Shown here: positions 32,037 to 42,952 of the stretch, one piece after another | Layout: the number at the start of each line of letters is the position of its first letter | Numbering within the stretch: the first letter of the stretch is position 1 | From: Iris pallida | Taxonomy: Eukaryota > Streptophyta > Magnoliopsida > Asparagales > Iridaceae | NCBI GenBank assembly: GCA_029216955.1 | Contig: JANAVB010031417.1 | Span: forward strand, 15,158,090 to 15,222,089 | Direction of reading: 5' to 3' | Length of the DNA: 64,000 bases | Notes under the pieces: model-generated | Databases searched by the model: none | Seen by the model: the letters and a program-made list of their open reading frames with translations, nothing else | What the model was told of the DNA's origin: nothing | Program-made: the position numbers and the translations under genes

Positions 32037-32096
<60 letters not shown>
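32037..32096. repeat. TA microsatellite, E3 right LTR
   Basis: Nearly pure TA repeats matching 11619-11697. Confidence 0.95.
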
Positions 32097-32099
<3 letters not shown>

Positions 32100-32337
32100 C
32101 ACATAATGTATGTATCTAATATGTGAATAGGAGCCTATATATATCAATATATGTATTCTATATTAGATTGTGTGGTATGGCTATATATGTATTGTTTTAG
32201 ATATAGATATTGTATATGGTATTGCTATAGCCTATGGCCTAGTCTCTTAGCCTATGGCCTATGTGTGTGTCTGCTTGACTAGTGAGCCTATATCAGACTT
32301 GTGTAGTCTTGTTAGAGTTAGAATAGACTGGTTAGAC

Positions 32338-32440
32338 TAGTATAGACTAGTTTGACTTAGGTTTGACTTGGTTGACCTAGCTTGACTCCTAGGGTTGACC
32401 AGAGTTGACCAAGAGTTGACTTTGGCCTAGATTGACCTAG
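32338..32440 (+). promoter_or_regulatory. W-box cluster in E3 right LTR
   Basis: Eight TTGAC cores, as in 22428-22515. Confidence 0.5.
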
Positions 32441-33680
32441 AATCATATAGAATGCATAGTAGGACTTCATTATATCATTTTAGACTTGTTGTGACCTGTG
32501 CTGTTCTGATTAGGAGCCAGACACCTCTCCTCGGACAGTACATTTCATCCGGACACTCAGATACAGACGAGTACATTCTCTGATCATTTCATATCCTGCT
32601 TAGAATTATTTTCCTGCATTAAATTACTTTACTTGATACTGTCACGTTGGTCACACAGATTAGTACTATATGGATCCCTTCTTGAGATGTTATCCCTTCA
32701 GGGAGCATCGGGTACTCTATGTTCTGTGCGTTTCATGGCGTATCACTATGCTTCGTTGGTTCTTTGATCACTTGTGATATGTACTCTCATATCACAGAGT
32801 CTTCCTGGAATCCTTATCCCATTTACTGGGTATCCTAGAATCTCCTAGAATCCCCCTTTATGGGACTACTATGTACCACCCTTCGGGGGCTGTTACATGG
32901 AATCATAACATAACCTGGTTGGATCTTTGTGTACTGATTAGGGGTACGGGAGAGTAGAAATAGACATGTGAATACTATCCAAGTAGTGTAGCATCAGAAT
33001 CTCCTATGCCATTTACATGTCTATATTATACTCTGACTCACTAGCCACTGTTAGTTCTTTACTTATAGTAGATATTTCTATTACAGTTCACTCTCTCTGT
33101 TTACTTACTTCATTTCCTTCAGTATCTATATCTTACTTTACTCTACGATTATATTTTCTAACCTGCTATGAACTGTTGAGATGTACTGTGTTCGCTCCTG
33201 TCCTGACTGGACCTGTTGAAAATATTACAGAGGACGAGGAGGAGGCCTGTGTGGATACCTTCTGCAGGACAGCTCTAGCTGACGACTCTACCCTACTGCC
33301 TAGACTAGCTTAGTTAGGCTTTATCTTACTTATGTTGTCTTCAGACTAGTAGTTAGACTTTATTTCTGTCCTTGAGATCTGGGTTGTATATTCTTTCATA
33401 TTCAGTAGCTGAGACCTTGTACTCTGCATATCTGCTGAGATGTTATTTTAGACTATTTTATCATCTGTATTTCCTTGAGTTCTATATCATATCGTGCTTC
33501 TTCTTCCTTAGTTGTGATTGAGTTTACTTCTATCATGTCACCCCCATTCGGAGAGTATAAACTGCTTAGTATATTATTGTTAGATGTTGTGACCTAGGAC
33601 ATCGTTCTATCGCCGACACTGCGGCGTAGGTTGGGCGTTGTTACGTTCTCGTACCCTCACAGTGGGTGCGGGTCGTGACA

Positions 33681-34147
33681 CGTTTTTAGTGGTGGCCCAT
33701 GCAGGTCGAGTTTATGTAGTGGTATTCGAACTAGAGTATCACTATAGCCTACAGTAGGATTAGGATATATATTTTGAAGGTACTCAATCACAGTTAGGAT
33801 TCCTTGAGAGATTCCTGGGACGACCCTTGAGAATCTTGTTTAAACTTCAAATTGAATCATTTCCCTTGTTTTGTTGCTCTCACTCCTTGATTATTGAATT
33901 TGATTTTGTTGGATCGTTGTTGATTTGATTTTTCTATCGAGATGAATTTTTATGGCCTGAGTTACGATATTTTTCTGATAATATATGTTGACGGGAATAC
34001 AGGGATGGTAAAACGTCTACTTGATTATGGAGCTTGTAGTTTATCGCAGCCATATTAGCTGGCGTGGCGGAAACATAGAGACCTGACTTCGGATGTACGT
34101 ATCTTGGCTATGAGATTTGGAATTTCTCGCAGCTATACTAGTCGGCA
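33681..34147 (+). mobile_element. Second, truncated E3 internal region
   Basis: Matches 26522-26988 with scattered changes, including the primer-binding-like block (33690-33705) and its hairpin. It breaks off after CGGCATAGCGAGAAT, where E5 sequence begins. It makes the order LTR-INT-LTR-INT. Confidence 0.92.
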
Positions 34148-34752
34148 TAGCGAGAATCAAAATAAGTCAAAATCAGGACTTTCAATGGTCTAAATTGGGT
34201 AGAATCAAATTTCCTACAACATGGAACCATCAAAACTTGAAAAATAACAAAGTTACTAGATCAAAACCTAAAAATTCCGAAAATGTCTTAAACTTAGATC
34301 TACATGAAATGAGCCTTGGGAATTAAAAATGCTAAGTACTAAAGTATCTAAGAATCTTGAGAGAAAGACAATGGAACAACAAAAATAAAATTCCATCAAG
34401 AAGCAAGTTGGCATTTGCCTAGCCCTCCTAGGTTGGTGGGAGAGTTATGAGGAAGAAGAAGAGTAATGGGAAGAAGTAATGAAAAGAGAGAGAAAGGGGA
34501 TGAGGCTTTAAATGAAGGAGTGGTGGTAGGTGGGGAGTTGGGTTCATGTTGAACCATCAAGGTCGAAAAATAAACCAACTCGGGCCGAACCCAAAAGCAA
34601 AGCAGAAAGTAAAATGCTGAAAGTAAAATGCAGAAAAATAATTAGCAGGAAATTAAAGGAATTTAAATACAGAACAATACATGATAAATATTAAATAAAT
34701 ATATTAGCAGTACATGTATTTAGAATACGTATTCCGGGAACGGGAAGTGACA
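34148..34752 (-). repeat. E5 3' LTR, truncated to 605 bp
   Basis: Matches 45553-46152. About 2.6 kb of the LTR, including the whole hairpin array, is missing at its left side, where it abuts E3 sequence with almost no shared bases. It includes the palindrome GGTTCATGTTGAACC (34541-34555). Confidence 0.92.
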
Positions 34753-34766
34753 TCTCTACCCTCCTT
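34753..34766 (-). other. E5 polypurine tract
   Basis: AAGGAGGGTAGAGA on the minus strand, directly before LTR start TGTCACTTCC. Confidence 0.9.
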
Positions 34767-34919
34767 AGAAAAATTCTGTCCTCGGAATTTCAAATCCAAG
34801 CATGATAGAAACATCGGAGCTAAACTAATCTAAGTATAAGCAATTGAGTAAGCAAGCATTCTACAATGCCAATAGCAAGTAACATATCTATGTTTAACTA
34901 TCGACGACACCAAGCAATT

Positions 34920-36044
34920 CTACTCATAAGGTGACAAGCATGAGGAGTTAAGACAATCAAGGTATATAGAAAGAGATATACCTTGTGAGTCAAACGGGTG
35001 CGGATACCGTGATCGGATATCATCCTCACGTTCCCACGTTGACTCTCCTAAAGAGTGATGACCCCAAGCAACCCGGACAAGGCTAATTGTTTGGTTCTTG
35101 AGTATCTTCTCTCTTCGGTCCAAAATAGACACAGGCTGTTCCTCGTAAGACAGGTTGGTACCAACAACCAGCTCAGAATGATCAAGGATATGGCTTGGGT
35201 CCGATACATACCTATGTAACTGAGATACATAGAACACGTCATGCACCTCTCGTAACAAAGATGGAAGAGATAAATGATAAGCAACATCGCCTATCCGATC
35301 AAGGATAACAAACGGGCCCACGTACCGCGGACTCAACTTCCCGCGAACGCCAAATCTAATGACCCCACGGGTAGGTGAGATCCGTAAGAACACGTGGTCC
35401 CCAACGGAAAACTCTAGCGGCCTACGATACTGGTCCGTCCAATGACGATGCCGATCCTGCGCAACTCGAAGTCGCTCTCTAATTCCTTTGACCACTTCAA
35501 CTGTCTGGACAATCATTTTCGGGCCTAACATCTTTCTCTCCCCGATATCATCCCATGCCAGTGGCGACCTACACTTCTTACCATATAGTGCTTCAAATGG
35601 CGCCATCTGGATACTGGCTTGATAACTGTTGTTGTATGAGAATTCGACTAAGTGCAGGTGGCTCTCCCAAGATCCTCCAAAATCTAGGGTGCAAGCTCGC
35701 AACATATCCTTTAAAGTCTGAATTGTTCTTTCTGATTGCCCGTCCGTCTATGGGTGGTGAGCCGTGCTAAATCTTAACTTGGTACCCAGACTATGATGTA
35801 AGCTCTTCCAGAAATGTGATATAAAACGGGTATCTCTGTCTGACACAATACTGACAGGGACTCCATATTGTCTGACTATCTGTTGCATATACAACTCTGC
35901 CAACTTTTTTGTAGATTGCCCTACTCTGAAAGGAAAAAAGTGTGCCACCTTCGTAAGCCGATCTACTATCACCCAAATATCATCTTTACCACTTGGTGAT
36001 CACGGTAAACCGGTCACAAAGTCCATTGTAATATGTTCCCATTT
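34920..36044 (-). pseudogene. E5 integrase catalytic core, C-terminus and chromodomain
   Basis: After the TAG at 36045-36047 the frame runs KWEHITMDFVTGLP, TGA (36000-36002), then [12 protein letters not shown] and [15 protein letters not shown] further TAG at 35745-35747 replaces the Gln of HPQTDG. It then continues to [27 protein letters not shown] and the chromodomain segment ILDRREKILKNQTISLVRVA, STWEREDDIRSRYPHPFD. The usual stop after the chromodomain is lost and the frame runs about 21 residues further. The catalytic D, D and E can all be seen. Confidence 0.9.
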
Positions 36045-36476
36045 CTATTTCGGAATGGAAAGCGGTTGCAATAATCCAGCTAGCCTCTGCTGCTCTGCCT
36101 TCACTTGCTGACATATCAAGCAACGGAAAATGAATCTAGCTATCTCCATCTTCATCCCGTTCCACCAGAAGTGTTGCTTGATATCTTGGTACATCTTGGT
36201 CCCTCCAGGGTATATAGAATACTGAGAACTGTGAGCTTCTGCCATAACCTCCTGTCTGATATCTCCACTAGGCACACATAGACGCGATCCAAACCTAAGT
36301 GTACCATCTTCATGAATCCTTATCTCCTTCCTGAGTCCTGACTCACATTCTGCCCTAAGCTTCTGAATCCTTGGGTCCTGTGCCTGAGCTGCCTTGATCC
36401 TATCTACCAAGTCAGATTGAGCTTGTAGACTTGTTAGAACCCCTACATCACTAGGAAGTATAACCTCGATGCCCAT
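36045..36476 (-). pseudogene. E5 integrase zinc-binding module, ends at TAG
   Basis: From MGIEVILPSDVG through HSSQYSIYPGGTKMYQD and [12 protein letters not shown] to PLSIPK and TAG (36045-36047). It corresponds residue for residue to the end of the E2 ORF at 18269 and to the E1 stop at 3543. A frameshift near 36514 separates it from RNase H. Confidence 0.9.
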
Positions 36477-36490
36477 CTCCTGAAGGTCTT

Positions 36491-37219
36491 CTAAGATATG
36501 CTTCTGTTTGTTAACATAAATGCGCCGTCTCTCCTGCTAAGAGCGTCTGCTACCACATTAGCCTTGCCTGGATGATACTGAAGCTCCACGTCATAATCTT
36601 TGATCAGCTCTAACCATCTTCTCTGCCTCATGTTTAGCTCCTTCTGAGTAAAGATGTACTTCAGACTTTTGTGGTCTGTGTACATGTCCACTCGATCACC
36701 ATATAAGTAATGTCTCCATAGCTTCAAAGCAAACACTACTGCTGCCAACTCCAAGTCATGAGTTGGGTAATTCTTCTCGTGGTCTCGAAGTTGCCTAGAT
36801 GCATATGCTATCACCTTCCCATGCTGCATGAGGACGCACCCAAGTCCTTTACCCGACACATCACAATATACAGTAAAACCTCCGGGTCCAACTAGCAATG
36901 TAAGAATAGGTCCTGATATCAACTTCTGTTTCAAGTTCTCAAATGATGCCTGATATTCTGCCGACCAGACGAATGGCACATCCTTCCGTGTCAAGCGGGT
37001 CATGGGTGCTGAAAGTCTTACAAAATCTGATACGAATCTCCTGTAATATCCCACCAATCCCAAGAAACTCCGCACATCTGCTACGGTCTTGGATACTGGC
37101 CAACTCTCTACTGCTTCTACCTTCTTGGGATCCACTGCTACTCCAGCTCCTGATACAATGTCCCCCAAAAATAAAATGTGGTCCGACCAAAACTCACACT
37201 TGCTGAGCTTGGCATACAA
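36491..37219 (-). pseudogene. E5 RT thumb and RNase H
   Basis: Runs from [18 protein letters not shown] through [20 protein letters not shown] and [20 protein letters not shown] to [14 protein letters not shown]. The first RNase H Asp-Ala pair reads DV rather than DA. The frame is lost near 36514 by a small indel before the integrase. Confidence 0.88.
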
Positions 37220-37237
37220 CTGATTCTCTCTCAGAAC

Positions 37238-38658
37238 CTATAACACTTTTCGGAGGTGGTCCTCATGTTCCTCCTCATTAGCAGAGTAGAGGAGAATGTT
37301 GTCAAGAAATACAACGACAAATTGATCTAAGTATGGCATAAAGATGCGGTTCATCAAATCCATAAATATTGCTGGAGCATTGGTCAAACCAAACGGCATT
37401 ACCATGAATTCATAATGCCCATACTTTGACCTGAATGCTGTCTTAGGAATATCTTCCTTCCGAACCCTCACTTGATGATACCCTGAACGAAGATCTATCT
37501 TGGAGAAAACTCTAGCTCTGCTCAACTGATCAAACAAATCGTCGATCATGGGTAGTGGGTACTTGTTCTTTACTGTTGCCGCATTAAGCTTCCTGTAATC
37601 GATACACAATCTGGATGACCCATTCTTCTTCCCCACAAGTACCACTGGTGCTGCCCATGGTGATATGCTAGCTTGGATGAACTTTTTCTCCTTCAGTTCC
37701 TCTATGTGCTGATATACCTTGGCCTGCTCTGAATCCGCCATTCTGTAAACTCGATTTGATATCGGTTTAGTTCCGGGTGCTAATTCTATACTGAACTCAA
37801 TATCCCTAACCGGTGGTAGACCTGGAAGCTCTTCGGGAAATACGTCTAGAAATTCTTCAACTACCTTCGGAACTTGAAGTTCTTCAATTGCCGTTACTAC
37901 TCCCTGCTCTTGTTGAGTTGCCACTGATCTGACTAAAGTGAATCGCCTCATGCCTGGAATATCAAAAGATACACTCCCTCTACGACAATCTATTGTCGCA
38001 TGACTGTCTTTCAGCCAGTCCATGCCTAAGATAACGTCAAAATTTCCAACAGGAAATTCTATCAACCGGACGGGTAAGGAATGCCCGCAAACTACAACGC
38101 TACATGCTAGAATAACTCTACTAACTCCTACGAGCCCATTACCAGTGAGTATATTCAACCTCCCTGGCAATGCCTCGAACTCCATTCCTAGCCGTGTTGC
38201 AAATTGTGCAGATATAAATGAGTGTGATGCTCCCGAATCAAACAATGCTACTATAGGATATGAGGCAACGAGAATGTTACCTGCCACAACATCTCCCGAT
38301 GCTAATGCCTCCTCCAAGGACAGAGTGAATGCCTGCCCTCGACCTCCTTGTTGGTTCCCATGCTGCGGCCTAGCCTGGTGCTGCTGCTGGCCCCTGCCTT
38401 GATGATGCTGGGATGGTCTATGCTGGTGCTGTTGCATCGGCGGTCCCTGCTGCCGAAACATCTGAGCCTGTGTCATGAACGGGCGCTGTGCCAACGGTCT
38501 CACTGCCACCGCTGGTCCTCGATACTGTCCTGCCCCTGGTGCTGGCAGAGCAGAAAATTGTTGTACGGGTCCTCCTGACCTTGAATTCATGGGACATGTG
38601 GTAACCCGATGATCTGGATTTCTACATATCAAATACAGTCCGTTCAATGTCCGACACA
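37238..38658 (-). pseudogene. E5 Gag C-terminus, protease and RT fingers/palm
   Basis: Starts in the second half of the zinc-knuckle region immediately after the E6 insertion. Protease [12 protein letters not shown] is intact. RT blocks include [27 protein letters not shown] and [12 protein letters not shown]. The catalytic box reads [11 protein letters not shown], so the second Asp is Asn (codon 37298-37300). The frame ends with a TAG at 37238-37240 in place of a probable CAG. Confidence 0.9.
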
Positions 38659-38663
38659 CATCC

Positions 38664-41600
38664 TGTCACGCCCCAGAACCAGAATACTGGAGAGCGGGGG
38701 CAGACATAGCCAGCTACGTATAACGGAATGGAATCCACACCGCTATACGGTCACGGCTGTCTAGATATATGAGGGTTTTACTACAATCCATCAGTCTCTT
38801 AAGGTCATAAAATAGCCTATTGTCTCAATCTCAACCAACTAATAATAATTACAAGATGTCAGACCACCAAATACACAATAGTAAGACGTCCCATACATTA
38901 TATATTCGGAATGATCATGAAGCTAGTCGTTACAAAATATGAGGACTAGCAAGAGTTCAGTCATACATGATCAACCCCCGGGGCTTGTCAATCATGTTAC
39001 AGCCCGTAGGCAGACAGTAAGTAAGTACAATCGAGCTAACACTTTCTCGTCGGCTAAACGCCTCAAAAGAATAATTTACAATATTACAGTGGGAGAACAA
39101 AAAGAACCCACTCGATGCCCTGGTTACGCCTGGTGACCACCATCGGCCTGGAAAGCAGGAAGATCCTTTGGTGCTGCTCCGGTATCTGGCCATACAAAAC
39201 CAGCTGGGTCAGACCCCAGAAAGAGCAAGTGCCACAAAGGAGGCTTCACTTAAGAACTAAAGCCAACAAATCATTAGCATTCAATATGTAAGAAAACAAC
39301 AATAAATAACGCAGATTGATGTTTGTGCACTACCAATGCACTTATCCCAATCAGAGAAAATAATTAAATGAAGCATCATTGACATACGATAACTGGAGAA
39401 TCATGTTAAATAAAATATAGCTGGACAATATATAAAGAGAAGACGAAGGTACTATTCCGGAAGCCAGGTTACAATCCTTAAACCAAACAAGGACCGAGAT
39501 TGTAACCCTTCGCCTGAACAGAACTTAGTCTCTGATCATTTATTGCTAAAGGTGCCAATTATTAAGGTGAAAAGGAGAGAGTACAATGATAAAAGTTACA
39601 ATGAAGAGTGCAATACGCTAGAGTGACAATAGAGTACAATCGTTATAGTGACAATCTGGAGTGACCATCATTCAATCATTCTGGTACAATCTTGCAATCA
39701 ATCAATTCTAGACAATACTATACTGGACTAGACTCCATCCAATCAATCACGGCCAATCATTGCCTACGGTTTTCTACATTAACTAACTAGGGTTATCATA
39801 ATCCTAGTTACTAGCAAGATGCAATGAGATGCTCCAAGTAGCCACAGGCCCTGCAGCTATCCAGGTTATCCAGGCAATCATTATAGTGACAATTTAGAGA
39901 GTACAATACATTAGAGTGACAACAGAGTTCAATCATTTAAGTGACAATGGTGGGTGCCCCACATAACAGTGGGCTGGAAATGTGCCCTACTCGTCGGCAG
40001 GCTACAAGTCCAAACATTTACGGCCGGGATAACGGGATCGCCTGTAACTAGGGAACATCTCTTCATGACTAATGAATTATTCTAGTCATTAACCTTAGTC
40101 CATTTCAGTAGGTACTCCTGACCGTGGTACTCAGGAGTCCCCTCCTAGACATGATGCAAGACAGGACTGGATTATTTGTACAAGCACAATCGCCTACGGT
40201 GTCAGGATTAATTATACGGGCCAGGTTATGTCAGGTAGCCGTCGCAACAGCTGTTCAAGATATATCAGGTCAGGTTATCATGCCAAGTGTACTTGTCAGG
40301 AGTGCGCCACGGCGGGCCACTATCAGGTCATGTCAAGTTACTATGTCAGGAGTGCACCACTACGGGTCACTATCACGTCATGCTCAATTATCAATTCCAA
40401 ACATATCAAGTAAATTCTAATAAAATATCAATATACAGGGCTATAGAAGATCCAGGGTAAGTAGGGTCGGTCCAGTTACGCCTAAACATCAGGTTGCGCT
40501 CAAGTCAGGCTACGCTCAAGTCAGGCTACGCTCAAGTCAAGCTACGCTCAAGTCAAGCTACGCTCAAGTCAGGCTACGCTCAACTCAGGCTACGCTCAAG
40601 TCAGCGTATGAACTCCATACGACTCCTCTTCAAGGCAGCGTATGTACTACATACGACTCCTCATCAAGTCAGCGTATGAGGTCCATACGACTCCTCATCA
40701 GGGCAGCATATGAGGTCCATATGACTCCTCATCAAGGCAGCGTATGAGGTCCATACGACTCCTCATCAGGACAGCGTATGAGGTCCATACGACTCCTCAT
40801 CAAGGCAGCGTATGTACTCCATACGACTCCTTATCAGGGCAGCGTATGAGGTCCATACGACTCCTTGTCAAGGCAGCGTATGCAAGACATACGCCTCCAA
40901 AAGGTAACGTATGAGTCAGACTGCGCTGCGTTAAAGAGCACGCGCAGCTCAGTGGCGCAAGCTAGAAAGCTCGCGCACACTGCTCACTGTCTTCTCCAAA
41001 TCAGCAAGAACTCCATGGTTTGAACCCAAAGCTTCAAAAGTCCATAACTTGGTCAAAACAAGTCCAAATCTAACTTTTCAAAGGTCAAAATTGGGTAGAA
41101 TAAAATTCTCTACAACATGGAACCATCAAAACTTGAAAACAAGGAAGTTTGATAGATCAAAACCACAAAAATTTGAAAATAACTAATTTCTAGATCTACA
41201 AAAATTAAAGCCTCAAAATGGAAAATGACAAGTTCTAATGTGTCTTAGAAACATGAGAAGAAGCTAATGGAACAATAAAAATGGGTTCTCTTATGGAAGC
41301 AAGTTGCACTTGCCTAAGGGGTGTTCTTGGTTGGTGGTGGGTTTAATGGAGAAGGAAGAAGAGTTAATGAGAAAGTGGAGGAGAGAGAAAAGTTAGGTGG
41401 GTTATAAAGGGGGATGGTGGTGGTAGGTAGGGGGTTCACCCCTATGGCTCATAATGAACCAAGCAAACCAAACCAAGCCGAACCAACCCAGGAATAAACC
41501 AAGCCCAAATAAACCAATGGACCATTAAAACCAATTCAACTATCAATGCCAATAAAACCAAGCCAATGCAAAATAAACCAAGATAACTAACCATGAATAA

Positions 41601-41665
41601 ATAAAATATGGGTCCAAAACACGTATACGTACACTAAATACGTATCACGAATTTGGGACATTACA
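38664..41665 (-). repeat. E6 solo LTR, 3002 bp, inside E5 gag
   Basis: Plus-strand ends are TGTCACGCCCC and GGGACATTACA. The target duplication is CATCC at 38659-38663 and 41666-41670. It splits the codons of a CCHC knuckle, with CTYCGKVGHTRDV on one side and CRTLNG on the other. It is the same family as E4, in the opposite orientation. Confidence 0.96.
40490..40900 (-). repeat. E6 array: 16-bp and 34-bp units
   Basis: About seven copies of CAGGCTACGCTCAAGT are followed by about nine 34-bp units with CGTATGAGGTCCATACG or variants, a 6-bp stem with 5-nt loop. E4 has the same stem word in a 69-bp unit, so the unit has been rebuilt while the stem was kept. Confidence 0.88.
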
Positions 41666-41670
41666 CATCC

Positions 41671-42727
41671 CTAGTGTGTCCTACCTTCCCACAATAAGTG
41701 CAGCCCGCTGGGGGTTGCTGGTTCTTCCTCTGCTGCTGCTGCTGCTGTTTTGGTGGTGCTGGCCCTCGCATTGCCACATCGTGAATGCGAATGCCAAGGG
41801 ACGGTGCTGTTGTTCGGGGCGCTACTCCCCCTCCTCCTTCAATCTGACTGTGGGATCTCTTCTGACCTCCAGTCCTAGCCGTGATCCTCTGAATGGTGAT
41901 CTTATGCCTTCGGGTTGCCGTCAATACTTCGTCAAAAGTCTGATAATTGTGTCCCTCTATCAATTGCAGGAGCTCAAGATGAAACCCTTGCTGAAATCTC
42001 ATAGCCCTCTGGCTCTCCGTTGCTACCATCTCTGGGGCGAACCTACTCAATCTGCAGAACTCCGCTGCATAAGCATCTACCGTCTTGTCGGCCTGCTTGA
42101 GGTTGATAAACTTTTGTTGTAGCTCAAACTGTGCCACAACTCCATAGTACTTGGTCTTGAACCTTACAGTAAAATCGTTCCAAGCAACAGGACGTCTGAC
42201 GCCCACTTCCTCTGATTCCCACCAATCACGTGCGAGATCCTGAAGTAACAACTTCACCTGATCCACACGTTCTTCTGCCGGTACCTTAGCTGCCGTCAGA
42301 ATAGCCTCAATATCCTTAAGCCATGCATCTGCTGAGATGGCATCCTCCGTACCCTCGAAACGACGGGGGTTGAACTTGTAAAATCTGGTTGATGCTCCTG
42401 AATCTGTCCTTGCCCCTCTTTCCAAAGCTGTCTGCAATCCTTGGTTGAGTAGTACGTTCTGCTCTTGCAACTGAGCGTGCATGCGCTGCTGGACTAACAT
42501 CTGATGTTGCTGAGTAGCCATCATCCCTTTCATGATCTCCAGAAGGGCTGGTGTGTCAACTTCCACAGGGGTAGGTGGAACTGTTGGTGGTGGTGGAACC
42601 TCCGAATACTGCGATCCAGCTGCTGCTTCCACTATCACTTCTTCTTGGATAGTCTCTTGAGGTAGTACTGGTCCTTGTTGCTGAACAACATGGTCAGGTT
42701 GCCCATATTGCCCTTGTTGTTGCTGTC
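41671..42727 (-). pseudogene. E5 Gag N-terminal part and core
   Basis: Gln-rich N-terminus, helix [17 protein letters not shown], Gag core FEGTEDAISADAWLKDIEAI, ARDWWESEEVG and FKTKYYGVVAQFELQQKF, then the first knuckle up to the E6 insertion. No ATG is seen at the start. The open frame is preceded by a TGA in RTGACAG context, about 90 bp upstream of the GTG at 42638. The Gag is close to that of E2. Confidence 0.88.
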
Positions 42728-42927
42728 AAGTTCTGACAGGTGCGGACGAGGTGCCCCTAGGAAAAGGGACAAGAGAACAATCAAATGACCGGACATGAAG
42801 GATCGATGAAGTCGAAGGATACTGGAATGTCAGGCTAGGGTTGAGAACAACGAATCATGAGATCAAGGAGGAACATGTGAGATTGAGACATCCTATAAAT
42901 CAAAACACCCACAAGTCTGAAATTAGA
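42728..42927 (-). other. E5 leader
   Basis: Non-coding, ending in CCCTTTTCCTAG before the gag frame, a possible 3' splice site. Nothing else is seen. Confidence 0.45.
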
Positions 42928-42952
42928 CCTGCATGGGCCACCACTAAAACCT
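42928..42952 (-). other. E5 primer-binding-site-like block
   Basis: TGGTGGCCCATGCAGG on the minus strand (42928-42943), 9 nt from the LTR end, followed by GTCT/AGAC arms. Confidence 0.6.

Larger units (their letters stand above)
29493..33680 (+). repeat. E3 right LTR, 4188 bp, uninterrupted
   Basis: Starts TGTAAAACC and ends GGGTCGTGACA. It gives the empty-site sequence for the E2 and E4 insertions. It contains TTGAC clusters (29758-29830, 32338-32440), a TATTTAAAA box near 30052, a GACACG/CGTGTC-rich block at about 30400-31080 and CA and TA microsatellites. Confidence 0.93.

Noticed and set aside
3543..36047. UAG reassigned to an amino acid throughout the genome
   Set aside because: Other TAG codons in these elements are unshared and look like decay, and nuclear code changes are not known in land plants. 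Local read-through is the simpler reading.
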